A stretch of DNA of 64,000 nt from Burkholderia multivorans ATCC BAA-247. Its GTDB lineage: Bacteria; Pseudomonadota; Gammaproteobacteria; Burkholderiales; Burkholderiaceae. The stretch covers positions 1,054,001 to 1,118,000 of the forward strand of contig NZ_CP009832.1 in the NCBI RefSeq assembly GCF_000959525.1. The letters run 5' to 3'. Within the stretch, counting starts at the first letter, position 1. Every line of letters starts with the position of its first letter. A model generated the notes under the pieces. The model did no database searches. It worked only from the letters and a program-made list of their open reading frames with translations, and was not told the origin of the DNA. Position numbers and translations under genes: made by a program. Positions 1 to 8,011 of the stretch are shown in pieces.

Positions 1-224
1 CGAGCGACGGCTACTGGCCGGCCGGCGCCCTCATGGAGAGCGATGCCTCCACGGGCAAGTGGCAGGAGCTGACGCCGACCCTCTCCAACTCCTGCGCGGT
101 GTTCCCGCACAGCAATACGCGCGTGCAGGCCCAGCAAGGCGACTACGCCTGGGCGCTGTGGCGGCCCTATGCCTGCTGCCAGCGCCGCGGGCAGGTCTTC
201 CTCGGCAGCGTCGATTTCCTCTGA
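1..224 (+). CDS. ICE conjugation protein, TraU-like (PFL_4710 type), 3' end only
   Basis: Open reading frame entering from the left edge (first full codon at base 3) and ending at TGA 222-224. Only about 73 residues are visible. They contain a Cys pair (RPYACCQRRG) and end in GSVDFL, as expected for the secreted TraU-like protein that precedes the PFL_4711-type gene in clc/PAGI-2-family integrative elements. The family is assigned mainly from gene order: the next gene starts 9 bases downstream and is recognisable. In this transfer system the protein would act in the periplasm during mating-pair formation. The truncation is caused by the window edge. Confidence 0.6.
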   Translation, partial: SDGYWPAGALMESDASTGKWQELTPTLSNSCAVFPHSNTRVQAQQGDYAWALWRPYACCQRRGQVFLGSVDFL

Positions 225-233
225 GGTGTTCCC

Positions 234-1637
234 ATGAAAGCGTCTCTCTCCCGTTTCGCACAGCGCGCCAGGCCCTACGCGCTCAGCATCGCGCTCGCCT
301 GCGCCGTCACGGCCGCAGCAGGCGTCGCCTGGGCGCAGACCCGCATCACTCCCACCGGCGTCGGCGTGAGCGGCAGCGTCATCGGCGACGACGTGCTCTA
401 CAGCATCGGCGGCGGCCGGGCCGTGTCCATGGGCGGCGCCGGGAACATGCAGAGCATCGGCGTGGGCATCGGCTGGAACAGCAACCTGATCTGCGGCGAC
501 ATGAGCATCACGACGACGCTGCAGAACCAGTTGAACGGCATCACCAATGGCTTTCAACAGATCATGAGCAACGTGATCCAGAGCGCGACCAGCGCGGTCG
601 CCTCGCTGCCGGCGCTGATCATCCAGCGCGCCGATCCGGGCCTCTACAACCTGCTGACCAACGGCGTGCTGCAGGCTCGGCTCGATTTCGACCGCAGCAA
701 GTTGACGTGCAAGGCAATGGCCAACCGGATGGCGGACATGGCCGGCGGCCAGGCCGGGTGGGATCAGCTCGCCGAAGGCTTCGCGCTGCGCGATGCGGTG
801 AGCAGCACCGATGCGGTGTCCGCCGTCGAGCAGGCCGAATCGAACAAGGGCAACAACGGCGTGCCCTGGGTGGGCGGCGGCAACGCGGGCGGTTCGGGCC
901 AGGGCTCGATCAAGGTGGTCGGCGACGTGACCCGCGCCGGCTACAACCTGCTCAACAGCCGCGGCGTTATGGACACGTCGTCCATCCCGCGCGCCTCCTG
1001 CGGCAACCGGCTGACCTGCCAAACCTGGTCCTCGCCGCAGGCCGCCGCCGACTTCGCAACCCGCGTGCTCGGCGAGCGCGAGCAACGCACCTGCGAGACC
1101 TGCACCAAGACGCAGACGACGCCCGGCGTCGGCCTCACGCCGGTAATCCAGGAAGAGTACGAGACCAAGCTGCAGGCACTGCAGGAGCTTGTGACGGGCG
1201 CGAAGCCGACGACGGTGGCGAACCTCGAAGCGGCCGGCAGCAACTCGCTGCCGATCACGCGCGGCGTGATCGAGGCGCTGCGCGACGAGCCCGATCAAGA
1301 CCTGCTGGGCAAGCGCCTGGCGTCCGAGGCCGCGCTATCGAGCGTGCTGGAGAAGGCCCTGCTGTTGCAGCGCACGCTGCTGACTGGCAAGAAGGAGCCG
1401 AACGTCGCCGCCAACGAGCTGGCCGTGAAGGCGGTCGATCAGGAGAACACGGCGCTGGAGCAGGAGATCAACAACCTCAAGACCGAGCTGGAGCTGCGGC
1501 GCACGCTGGCCGCCAATTCGGCGATGGCGATCGTGCAGCGCCACGGCACTCGCGCTGCGGGCTCGCGCGGCATCTTCGAGGGCGACACGACGCGCGACCG
1601 GCTCAAGGAAGTGCAGAAGCCGCGGAGCGGGCCATGA
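234..1637 (+). CDS. Integrating conjugative element protein, PFL_4711 family
   Basis: 467 aa. The N-terminus is a clear signal peptide: basic start, then a hydrophobic stretch ending near VAWAQ at about residue 35, so the product is exported. The mature part is Gly/Ser-rich, has a Cys-rich central segment (SCGNRLTCQ and TCETCTKTQ, roughly residues 260-295) and a C-terminal third with heptad-like Leu/Glu spacing that may form a coiled coil. This matches the PFL_4711 (TIGR03755) proteins of GI-type type IV secretion systems in ICEclc, PAGI-2 and PFGI-1. Its exact role is not known. It overlaps the next gene by ATGA, so the two are probably translationally coupled. Confidence 0.8.
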   Translation: MKASLSRFAQRARPYALSIALACAVTAAAGVAWAQTRITPTGVGVSGSVIGDDVLYSIGGGRAVSMGGAGNMQSIGVGIGWNSNLICGDMSITTTLQNQLNGITNGFQQIMSNVIQSATSAVASLPALIIQRADPGLYNLLTNGVLQARLDFDRSKLTCKAMANRMADMAGGQAGWDQLAEGFALRDAVSSTDAVSAVEQAESNKGNNGVPWVGGGNAGGSGQGSIKVVGDVTRAGYNLLNSRGVMDTSSIPRASCGNRLTCQTWSSPQAAADFATRVLGEREQRTCETCTKTQTTPGVGLTPVIQEEYETKLQALQELVTGAKPTTVANLEAAGSNSLPITRGVIEALRDEPDQDLLGKRLASEAALSSVLEKALLLQRTLLTGKKEPNVAANELAVKAVDQENTALEQEINNLKTELELRRTLAANSAMAIVQRHGTRAAGSRGIFEGDTTRDRLKEVQKPRSGP

Positions 1638-1987
1638 CCAGCCGGGCCTGGCTGCGGCCGGCATGGCTGCTCGGCCGCCGCGTCGGCATCGTGCTGCTGT
1701 GGGTGCTGCTGGTGGCGGGCATCGCGGTCGGTGTGAACGTCGTCGGCCTCCATGTCGTCGGCAGCATCGACGGCTGGGAGCAATGGCTGCGCGAGCACTC
1801 GGGCCACTTCCTCGTCTGGCGGCTACTGCTCTACGCAGCGACGGCCTACGGCTGGTGGTGGATGCGTCGGCGCCTGCGCGAACGTGAGCCGTCGGCCGAG
1901 ACCCATCAGCGCCTGCTGCGCGTCGAGATCGCGGCCGTCGCCACCCTCGTGCTGCTCGAAGGCAGCCAGCTACTGCGCAATGGCTGA
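1634..1987 (+). CDS. Small inner-membrane protein of the ICE transfer operon
   Basis: 117 aa, starting inside the last codons of the preceding gene (ATGA overlap) and ending 15 bases before the TraG-like gene. Three hydrophobic stretches (about residues 17-40, 60-75 and 95-110) suggest an integral membrane protein with basic loops. Small hypothetical membrane proteins occupy this slot in clc-type elements, between the PFL_4711-like and TraG-N-like genes. I do not recognise a named function; assignment to the transfer operon rests on coupling and position. Confidence 0.65.
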   Translation: MTSRAWLRPAWLLGRRVGIVLLWVLLVAGIAVGVNVVGLHVVGSIDGWEQWLREHSGHFLVWRLLLYAATAYGWWWMRRRLREREPSAETHQRLLRVEIAAVATLVLLEGSQLLRNG

Positions 1988-2002
1988 GCCCCGGAGAACG
2001 CC

Positions 2003-3520
2003 ATGACGCTCAACACAACGGACTACCTGGAGTATTACCTGACCCTGGTCGGGTGGATCGTCAGCAACGGCATCTGGAGCATCCTCGTGGCCAGCGGCGT
2101 GTTCGCGCTGCCGTTCGTGGTCATGGTGGTGCAGGAATGGCTGCGCGCGCGGGCCGAAGGCGCGGACGAGGGCAACAAGGGCGTGCTGTCCTCGATGCGC
2201 ATCGAGAACCGCGTGTGGGTGGCGATCGTCGTCATCCTGTTCGCCGGCATCCCCTTCATTCCGGTCGACCTCAGCACCATCAAGTTCGACACGACGCGCT
2301 CCGCGCAATGCCAGGTCAGCGTCCCGCAGCCCACCGACACGGGCTGGTCGAACGCCTACACCACGCTCAACAACCAGAGCGCGCTGGTGCCGGTGTGGTG
2401 GTTCTTCATGCACGCCATCTCGAAGGCGGTGACGGGCGGCGCGGTGGCGGCGATCCCCTGCGGGACGGATCTGCGTCAGATGCGCATGGACGTGGATGCC
2501 ACGCGCATCGATGACCCGGTGCTGGCCCAGGAGGTCGGCGACTTCGTGCATGACTGCTACGGCCCCTCGCGCGCCAAGCTGTTCATGTCTCGGCCCACGC
2601 TCTCCGACGAGCAGATGAACGACGTGACCTGGATCGGTTCGAGCTACTTCCTGAACAACGCGGGCTTCTACGACACCTACCACTCCAACACGCCACGCAC
2701 GGCTTGGCCCTACGACGCGACGCGCGATGCAGGGCTGGCCCAGGTGGATAGCGGCGGGGGCTACCCCACGTGCCGGCAGTGGTGGTCGGACGGCGGCAGC
2801 GGCCTGCGCGCGCGCCTGCTGGCCCAGGTCGATCCCGACCTGCTGACGCGCATCGGCCGCTGGGCGGGCTTCCTGTCGCAGAGCGAGGTAAACGACTCGG
2901 TGATCCGCGCCGTGGTCTCGCCGCGGCAGCAGAAGATGAACCAGGGCTCGGTCTACACCGACTACGGCGGGCAGATCGAGAAGACGCTGCCCAACGTCGT
3001 GACGCGCGGCGCCGGCGACCTCGGGCTGACCATGGGCTCGCTGGGCTTCTTCCCGGCGATGGACGTGGTGCGCCAGGCGCTGCCGATGGTGCTGTCGCTG
3101 CTCAAGATGGCGCTGGTGATCTGCATCCCGCTGGTGCTGGTCTTCGGCACCTATGAGCTGAAGGCGCTGGTCGCGGTGAGCTGCGTGCAGTTCGCGCTGT
3201 TCTTCGTGGACTTCTGGTTCCAGCTCGCGCGCTGGCTGGACAGCACGATCCTCGACGCGCTCTATGGCTGGGGGTTCGGCGCGAACCGGCCGCACAGCAA
3301 CTTCGATCCGCTGATCGGCCTGAACAACGCCTTCGGAGACATGCTGCTGAACTTCGTCATGGCGACGATGTTCATCGTGCTGCCTACCTTCTGGGTGGCT
3401 GCGCTGGGCTGGGTAGGCGTGCGCGCCGGAACGGCAATTCAAGGGCTGGCGGCAGGAACCAGGGACGCCCAAGCTGCTGGCGGCAGGGGTGCGGGTGTCG
3501 CTATGAAAGCAGCGAAGTAA
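2003..3520 (+). CDS. TraG N-terminal-like conjugal transfer membrane protein
   Basis: 505 aa. The N-terminal region has membrane segments (about residues 15-45 and 72-92). A long extracytoplasmic stretch follows with several Cys (QCQVSV, IPCGTD, HDCYG, PTCRQWW), then a cluster of C-terminal helices (about 360-420 and 445-485). This is the architecture of the TraG N-terminal family that stabilises mating pairs in F-like and GI-like systems. It is the last gene of the transfer operon here and is followed at once by the convergent DUF3742 gene. The ATG lies shortly after a purine-rich CCGGAGAACG stretch that can act as ribosome binding site. Confidence 0.75.
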   Translation: MTLNTTDYLEYYLTLVGWIVSNGIWSILVASGVFALPFVVMVVQEWLRARAEGADEGNKGVLSSMRIENRVWVAIVVILFAGIPFIPVDLSTIKFDTTRSAQCQVSVPQPTDTGWSNAYTTLNNQSALVPVWWFFMHAISKAVTGGAVAAIPCGTDLRQMRMDVDATRIDDPVLAQEVGDFVHDCYGPSRAKLFMSRPTLSDEQMNDVTWIGSSYFLNNAGFYDTYHSNTPRTAWPYDATRDAGLAQVDSGGGYPTCRQWWSDGGSGLRARLLAQVDPDLLTRIGRWAGFLSQSEVNDSVIRAVVSPRQQKMNQGSVYTDYGGQIEKTLPNVVTRGAGDLGLTMGSLGFFPAMDVVRQALPMVLSLLKMALVICIPLVLVFGTYELKALVAVSCVQFALFFVDFWFQLARWLDSTILDALYGWGFGANRPHSNFDPLIGLNNAFGDMLLNFVMATMFIVLPTFWVAALGWVGVRAGTAIQGLAAGTRDAQAAGGRGAGVAMKAAK

Positions 3521-3525
3521 CGCCT

Positions 3526-3897
3526 CTAGGCTTGCTCGTCTTCTGGATCGTGGGGGTCGATCCGGTAGTCGTCATGGGTGTAGAGGCCGTACCCGGCAGG
3601 GCCGTATCGCCATTCCGGCTTGTGTTCCTCGTCGTAGCTCCCATCGTCGTTGCGGACTACCCAGGCGCCGACCAGCGCGAACGCAAGCAACAGCGCCAGC
3701 CAGAACGCGGTGTAGAGCAGGACACCGATCGCAGCGAGCTTGACGGCCAGCAGCGCGGCCTTGGCAATGCCAGGCGCCCATCCCCGCGCGAGCAGCCAGC
3801 CCTGCGCCCGCCGATCCAGACGCGCGCAGCTTCGCCACGCCCGGCCCAGTGTCCGGCCGAGGCGTTCTGCGAAGGTGGTCTGTGCGGCGGTCTTCAT
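3526..3897 (-). CDS. DUF3742 family ICE protein
   Basis: 123 aa. A basic N-terminal half (Arg-rich, LGRTLGRAWRSCARLDRRAQ) is followed by one long hydrophobic segment at about residues 48-80 and an acidic, Tyr/His-rich tail with an EWRYGPAGYGLY motif. This is typical of DUF3742 proteins, which sit convergent to the TraG-N gene in clc/PAGI-2-like elements. Function is unknown. Only 5 bases separate the two convergent stop codons, so mRNA ends probably overlap. Confidence 0.8.
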   Translation of the reverse strand: MKTAAQTTFAERLGRTLGRAWRSCARLDRRAQGWLLARGWAPGIAKAALLAVKLAAIGVLLYTAFWLALLLAFALVGAWVVRNDDGSYDEEHKPEWRYGPAGYGLYTHDDYRIDPHDPEDEQA

Positions 3898-3983
3898 GGT
3901 GGCTACCTCATGTTCATCCTGTCGTGTGGCTGTGATCCCTGTCCATATCGCGATTGAATCCTGTGCAGTTCTTCAACCGCGGC

Positions 3984-4448
3984 CTAGCCTTTGTCCGTTG
4001 CTCGCCAGTCGGCCTTGCTTGCGGCCACCAGCGCCGCCCAATCGTCCGGCGGGTTGCCGCGGCCCAACATCTTCTCGAACACCGCATAGGGATCGGACTT
4101 GCTGCCCGCCGACCGCAAGGTCTGCTCGTCGTTGACCCAGGCGAACACGATCGCCTTGGCCTTGGAGTCGTAGCGGAAGAACAGCCGGAACCGCCGCCCG
4201 ATCTTCGCGCGCCGCCAGTGCCGGTAGGCCGGCCCCAAGGTGTTGCCCTGGCGGAATTCGTCGCGCGCGGGATCGCTCGGCACGGCATCCATGATCAACT
4301 GGCTCAACGCCCGGAACAGCTTGACGTTGCCGTTGCTCTCGAACCCCTGCGGGTCGTTCTGTTCGGCCCGTTCCGCGGCCGCGTGCAGCTTGCGCAACTG
4401 CTCGATCACGCCCTCGTGAAACAGCAGCGTCCAACCGTGCCGCTGCAT
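3984..4448 (-). CDS. yhaV: Type II toxin, YhaV family
   Basis: 154 aa, within the size range of YhaV. It begins MQRHGWTLLFHEG and carries the family pattern FRQGNTLGPAYRHWRRAKIG followed by RRFRLFFRYDSKAKAIVFAWVNDE. YhaV toxins are RelE-superfamily ribosome-dependent mRNA interferases. The start codon overlaps the stop of the antitoxin gene (ATGA), so antitoxin is made first, the usual logic for this pair. On an integrative element the module probably helps stabilise the ICE against loss. A role in phage exclusion cannot be excluded but nothing here shows it. Confidence 0.85.
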   Translation of the reverse strand: MQRHGWTLLFHEGVIEQLRKLHAAAERAEQNDPQGFESNGNVKLFRALSQLIMDAVPSDPARDEFRQGNTLGPAYRHWRRAKIGRRFRLFFRYDSKAKAIVFAWVNDEQTLRSAGSKSDPYAVFEKMLGRGNPPDDWAALVAASKADWRATDKG

Positions 4449-4765
4449 CAGAGCGCCACTTCGCCTTCGATGTCTTCATCGAGGTTCACCGCGTGGTGCG
4501 CGTTGGCCAGCATGGCCCGCGCCAGATCGTCCGGCAGGGACTGGACGTGTCGCCCGGCCCGGATGTCCGCTTCCAGCAGCCCCAGGAAAGCGCCGATGGC
4601 CGGGTCTTCATGGTCGGCGTCGGCGCGGGTCACGACGACTTCGCCGCCGCGCAGGTCGAACGCCACCTTGCCGCCGGTGTCCACGCCCAGCGCCTGCCGG
4701 ATGGACTTGGGCAGCGTGATCTGACCCTTGGAGGTCAGTGTCGCGACTTCGTGGATTTCGGGCAT
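4448..4765 (-). CDS. prlF: Type II antitoxin, PrlF/SohA family (AbrB-like)
   Basis: 105 aa from ATG 4765, chosen because AGGAGT lies at good spacing upstream; longer TTG-started frames have no support. The N-terminal half has the swapped-hairpin AbrB/SpoVT pattern (VATLTSKGQITLPKSIRQAL, then GGKVAFDLRGGEVVV). The C-terminal half is acidic and would neutralise YhaV. PrlF antitoxins usually repress their own operon through the AbrB-type domain, and the region 4766-4850 contains the likely promoter. Confidence 0.85.
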   Translation of the reverse strand: MPEIHEVATLTSKGQITLPKSIRQALGVDTGGKVAFDLRGGEVVVTRADADHEDPAIGAFLGLLEADIRAGRHVQSLPDDLARAMLANAHHAVNLDEDIEGEVAL

Positions 4766-5078
4766 GGCGGCACTCCTGATGGCAATGCCTGAATGGTAAG
4801 GAAATTTCCTTACCTTGTCAATCTGGGTGTGCATGGTGCTCCGTCCGGTCGATGAAACGGCTCCATCGTAGGAGCGGCACAGCCAGCCTTCCCGTATCAA
4901 TCCGACTTGGGCCAAACCCGCATTGGTTGTGGTCTGGCAGGCGTCGTTGCCCTATATCCAAAGGTTTCCGTAAAGGCCAAAGGGCTGGGGAAGGGGCAAG
5001 GGAATGGGGCCAAGGGGAAAGGCCCTACCCAAAAAGGCCAAAAGGCTCTCCCGACCGGCCCGCCGTCCGGGGTTCGCC
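4766..5078. other. Divergent intergenic region with a purine-rich tract
   Basis: Separates the prlF-yhaV pair from the relaxase gene. An inverted repeat around 4797-4815 (GGTAAGGAAATTTCCTTACC) lies about 35-50 bases upstream of prlF and is a plausible self-regulation operator. From about 4970 to 5045 the + strand is strongly purine-rich with repeated AAGG/GGGG words just before the relaxase start. No further gene is seen. Confidence 0.45.
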
Positions 5079-6926
5079 ATGCTCTCGCTGTTCCAACGCA
5101 AACGGGTGCCGCCCGCCGCCAGTGCGCCGACGCCCAAACCTTCCGCCGAGCCCGGCAAAGGGCTGATGCGGCCGGAGCCGGCCGCATCGCTGCTGGCGAC
5201 ACCCCGCCGGCAGAAGCTGCTGGAACACATCTGGCAGCGCACCTCGCTCTCGCGCCGGCAGTTCGCCACGCTGTACCTCGCCCCGCTGGAACGCTACGCC
5301 GAGTTGGTCCAGCAATTCCCCGCGTCGGAGGCCCATCACCACGCCTATCCGGGCGGCATGCTGGACCACGGCCTGGAGATCGTCGCCTACGCGCTCAAGC
5401 TGCGGCAGTCGCATCTGCTGCCCGCCGGCGCCACGCCGGAGGCGCAAGCCGCCCAGGCCGAGGCCTGGACGGCCGGCACCGCCTACGCGGCGCTGCTGCA
5501 CGACATCGGCAAGATCGCGGTCGACCTGCACGTCGAGTACGCAGACGGCACGGTCTGGCACCCCTGGCACGGTCCGCTGCGGCGGCCGTACCGCTTCCGC
5601 TACCGCAGGGAGCGCGAATACCGGCTGCACAGCGCCGCCACCGGGCTGCTCTACGCCCGGCTGCTCGATCCGGGCATCTTCGACTGGCTCGCCGGCTATC
5701 CCGACCTCTGGGCCGCGCTGCTGTACGTGCTGGCCGGCCAGTACGAGCACGCCGGCATGCTCGGCGAACTGGTCGTGCAGGCGGACCAGGCATCGGTCGC
5801 CCAGGAACTCGGCGGCGATCCGAGCAAGGCCCTGGCAGCGCCCCGGCACGCACTGCAGCGCAAGCTGCTCGATGGCCTGCGCTACCTCCTGAAGGAAGAG
5901 TTCAAGCTGAACCAGCCCCAGGCCTCGGATGGCTGGCTGACCCAGGACGCGCTCTGGCTGGTGAGCAAGACCGTCTCGGACAAGCTGCGCGCGCATCTGC
6001 TGTCGCAGGGCATCGACGGCATCCCGGCCAGCAACACGGCGGTGTTCAACGTGCTGCAGGATCACGGCATCGCCTTGGCCACGCCGGACGGCAAGGCGAT
6101 CTGGAAGGCCACCGTCACCAGCGATGCCGGCTGGTCGCACAGCTTCACCTTTCTGAAGCTGTCTCCGGCCATGGTCTGGGATGCGGCAGACCGGCCGGCA
6201 CCGTTCGCGGGTCGCGTGCAGGCCGACGAGGAACAAGGGGCGCTGACGCCACAGGCACCGGCAGCCGAAGCGCCGGGCCTGGAAAGCGCCGATACCGTGC
6301 CACCGAGCACCGCGCCGACCGCGCCCGTGCCCGCCGGCAACGGCGTGGCTGCGCTGCTCGATCTGCTGAGTGACACGGCCCCACCCGTAGCACCGGAGCC
6401 CCCGAGCGACCCCGAGCCGGCCTCGCCACCGTCGCCTACGGTGCTGCCGCAGGTGAGCCCCGCGCCAACTCGGGATCGGCCGGAGCCTTCCGGCGAGCAT
6501 TTCATGGCCTGGCTGCGTCAGGGCATCCAGACGCACAAGCTCATCATCAACGACGCCAAAGCCCTAGTGCACAGCGTCGCGGGAACGGCCTACCTGGTGA
6601 GCCCCGGCGTCTTCCAGCGCTACGCGCAGGAACATCTGCAAATCGCCGCACTGGCGAAACCGGAGAACCTGGAGGGATGGCAGTGGGTGCAGAAGCGTTT
6701 TGAGAAACTGAGTCTGCACCGCAAGCAAGCCAGCGGGCTGAACATCTGGACCTGCGAAGTCACGGGGCCGCGCAAATCCAGGCGACTGCACGGCTACCTG
6801 CTGAGCGCTCCCGAAGCGCTGTTCCAGGAAATGCCTCCGGACAATCCATACCTGCGCCTCCTCACCGAGGCCGTAAAGCGCGAAAATTCAGCCGCCGGTA
6901 ATAAGAACGACAACGAACAGGGGTAG
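5079..6926 (+). CDS. traI: MobH-type relaxase, TraI domain protein of the ICE
   Basis: 615 aa from ATG 5079 (MLSLFQRKR); earlier starts fall in the purine tract. The N-terminal TraI_2 domain carries the HD-type metal motif: SEAHHHAYPGGMLDHGLEI near residue 85, then AALLHDIGKIAVDLHVEYADG around 145. A variable Pro/Ala-rich linker (about 375-470) precedes a conserved C-terminal domain (about 475-605, GEHFMAWLRQGI to CEVTGPRKSRRLHGYLL) seen in the same family. MobH relaxases nick oriT and lead the transferred strand in clc/PAGI-2 and SXT-type elements. It stands alone on the + strand. Confidence 0.85.
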   Translation: MLSLFQRKRVPPAASAPTPKPSAEPGKGLMRPEPAASLLATPRRQKLLEHIWQRTSLSRRQFATLYLAPLERYAELVQQFPASEAHHHAYPGGMLDHGLEIVAYALKLRQSHLLPAGATPEAQAAQAEAWTAGTAYAALLHDIGKIAVDLHVEYADGTVWHPWHGPLRRPYRFRYRREREYRLHSAATGLLYARLLDPGIFDWLAGYPDLWAALLYVLAGQYEHAGMLGELVVQADQASVAQELGGDPSKALAAPRHALQRKLLDGLRYLLKEEFKLNQPQASDGWLTQDALWLVSKTVSDKLRAHLLSQGIDGIPASNTAVFNVLQDHGIALATPDGKAIWKATVTSDAGWSHSFTFLKLSPAMVWDAADRPAPFAGRVQADEEQGALTPQAPAAEAPGLESADTVPPSTAPTAPVPAGNGVAALLDLLSDTAPPVAPEPPSDPEPASPPSPTVLPQVSPAPTRDRPEPSGEHFMAWLRQGIQTHKLIINDAKALVHSVAGTAYLVSPGVFQRYAQEHLQIAALAKPENLEGWQWVQKRFEKLSLHRKQASGLNIWTCEVTGPRKSRRLHGYLLSAPEALFQEMPPDNPYLRLLTEAVKRENSAAGNKNDNEQG

Positions 6927-6952
6927 ACAAGGGGCCACGGCGCGGGCCGGCT

Positions 6953-7258
6953 TCAGTCCGCAGACTTGGGCGGAGCCGTCTCTCCCAGCTTGGCTTCAGT
7001 CAGCGCCATCAAGTGGGCAGAACTGCATTTCAGCGCACGGGCGATTTTGAGAATGAGGGGGAGCGTGGGGACATGCTCGCCACGCTCGATCTTTCCCATG
7101 TGCGAACGCTCGATTCCTGACAGATGGGCCAGCGTTTCCTGGGCGATGCCTTGACTGGTTCTTTCTTCGCGCACGGAGGCCCCAAACGCGATGGCTGGTT
7201 CCGCTTCGTAGGTTGTTGTGCCGGTGGGCCGGCCTCTCTGAATCGAACGCTTTTGCAT
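6953..7258 (-). CDS. XRE-family transcriptional regulator (ICE)
   Basis: 101 aa from ATG 7258 (MQKRSIQRG); upstream in-frame starts lack support. A classic Cro/C1 helix-turn-helix spans about residues 26-80: FGASVREERTSQGIAQETLA, then SGIERSHMGKIERGEHVPTL. The basic N-terminus may contact the minor groove. It lies between the relaxase and the LysR-like gene near the integration end of the ICE, where small repressors controlling excision or transfer are often found. The target is not evident. Confidence 0.7.
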   Translation of the reverse strand: MQKRSIQRGRPTGTTTYEAEPAIAFGASVREERTSQGIAQETLAHLSGIERSHMGKIERGEHVPTLPLILKIARALKCSSAHLMALTEAKLGETAPPKSAD

Positions 7259-7362
7259 TGCCAAAAGCGTCGAGGATTGACACGATATAAACCACGTTAA
7301 ACTTAACTCACGAGAAGCGACTTCATCGGTCGCCGCGAGTTCACTGCCTGGGGGAACTGGAC

Positions 7363-7989
7363 GTGAAATCGAGCGATGCCTCCACTGAAATCCGGGTGGC
7401 TGTGCTCGGCGAGTGGGTGCCTTCACCGCTTGCCGACTTGCTGGCGTTACAGCGCGCCGAAGAGCCAGAGACCGCCACTGCTTTGATCGGATGCAGTGTC
7501 ACGGCGCAGGCGCAGGAACTGCCGCACGATAACTTTGACCTAGCCCTGTCCACAGCCGCCTGGGAGTGGCCGGGCTGGGTGTGCGAACCGTTGTGGCATG
7601 ACACGCTGGCGGTCGCCGTCGCCAAGCGCTCGCACCTGCTGTCTTACCGTGAAGTGCCTCGCCAAGAACTGCTCAAGCAGCCGTTGATCTGCGCGCAGTC
7701 AACGGCCGACGAGCCGTGGCACGCGGTGGCGCAGCGCCTGTTCGAGGACGAACTGCGGGGCCGCGAGCAGGTGGTCAGCACCTTCGACATGGCCATGACG
7801 CTCGTTGCAGCGGGCTACGGCATCGCCTTTGCCCCTGTCGCAAGGCTGGCCAGCTACCTGTGCCGAGGCATCGCCGCGCGGCCGCTGGCCGGCTCACCGG
7901 CCATCGTGATGGCCTATCTGCTGCGTCCCTGCACGTCCTTGACCGAGCCCCAGGAGCGATTCGCGCGCCGCGCCCGTTCCGTGTCCTGA
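7363..7989 (+). CDS. LysR-type ligand-binding domain protein lacking a DNA-binding domain
   Basis: 208 aa from GTG 7363. It aligns by eye with the effector-binding (periplasmic-binding-like) half of LysR regulators: EIRVAVLGEW at the start, a DLALSTAAWEWPG segment, and the conserved VSTFDMAMTLVAAGYGIAF pattern near residue 145. No helix-turn-helix precedes it; the upstream bases encode the divergent XRE regulator. Proteins of this kind are found beside the integrase in related ICEs, so it may be a genuine stand-alone sensor rather than a broken gene, but I cannot exclude truncation. Confidence 0.65.
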   Translation: MKSSDASTEIRVAVLGEWVPSPLADLLALQRAEEPETATALIGCSVTAQAQELPHDNFDLALSTAAWEWPGWVCEPLWHDTLAVAVAKRSHLLSYREVPRQELLKQPLICAQSTADEPWHAVAQRLFEDELRGREQVVSTFDMAMTLVAAGYGIAFAPVARLASYLCRGIAARPLAGSPAIVMAYLLRPCTSLTEPQERFARRARSVS

Positions 7990-8011
7990 TGAGGGGCGCA
8001 GCGCAAGGCTA

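Noticed and set aside
3984-4765. PrlF-YhaV pair as the new defence system
   Set aside because: Well-described toxin-antitoxin family that commonly occurs on integrative elements.
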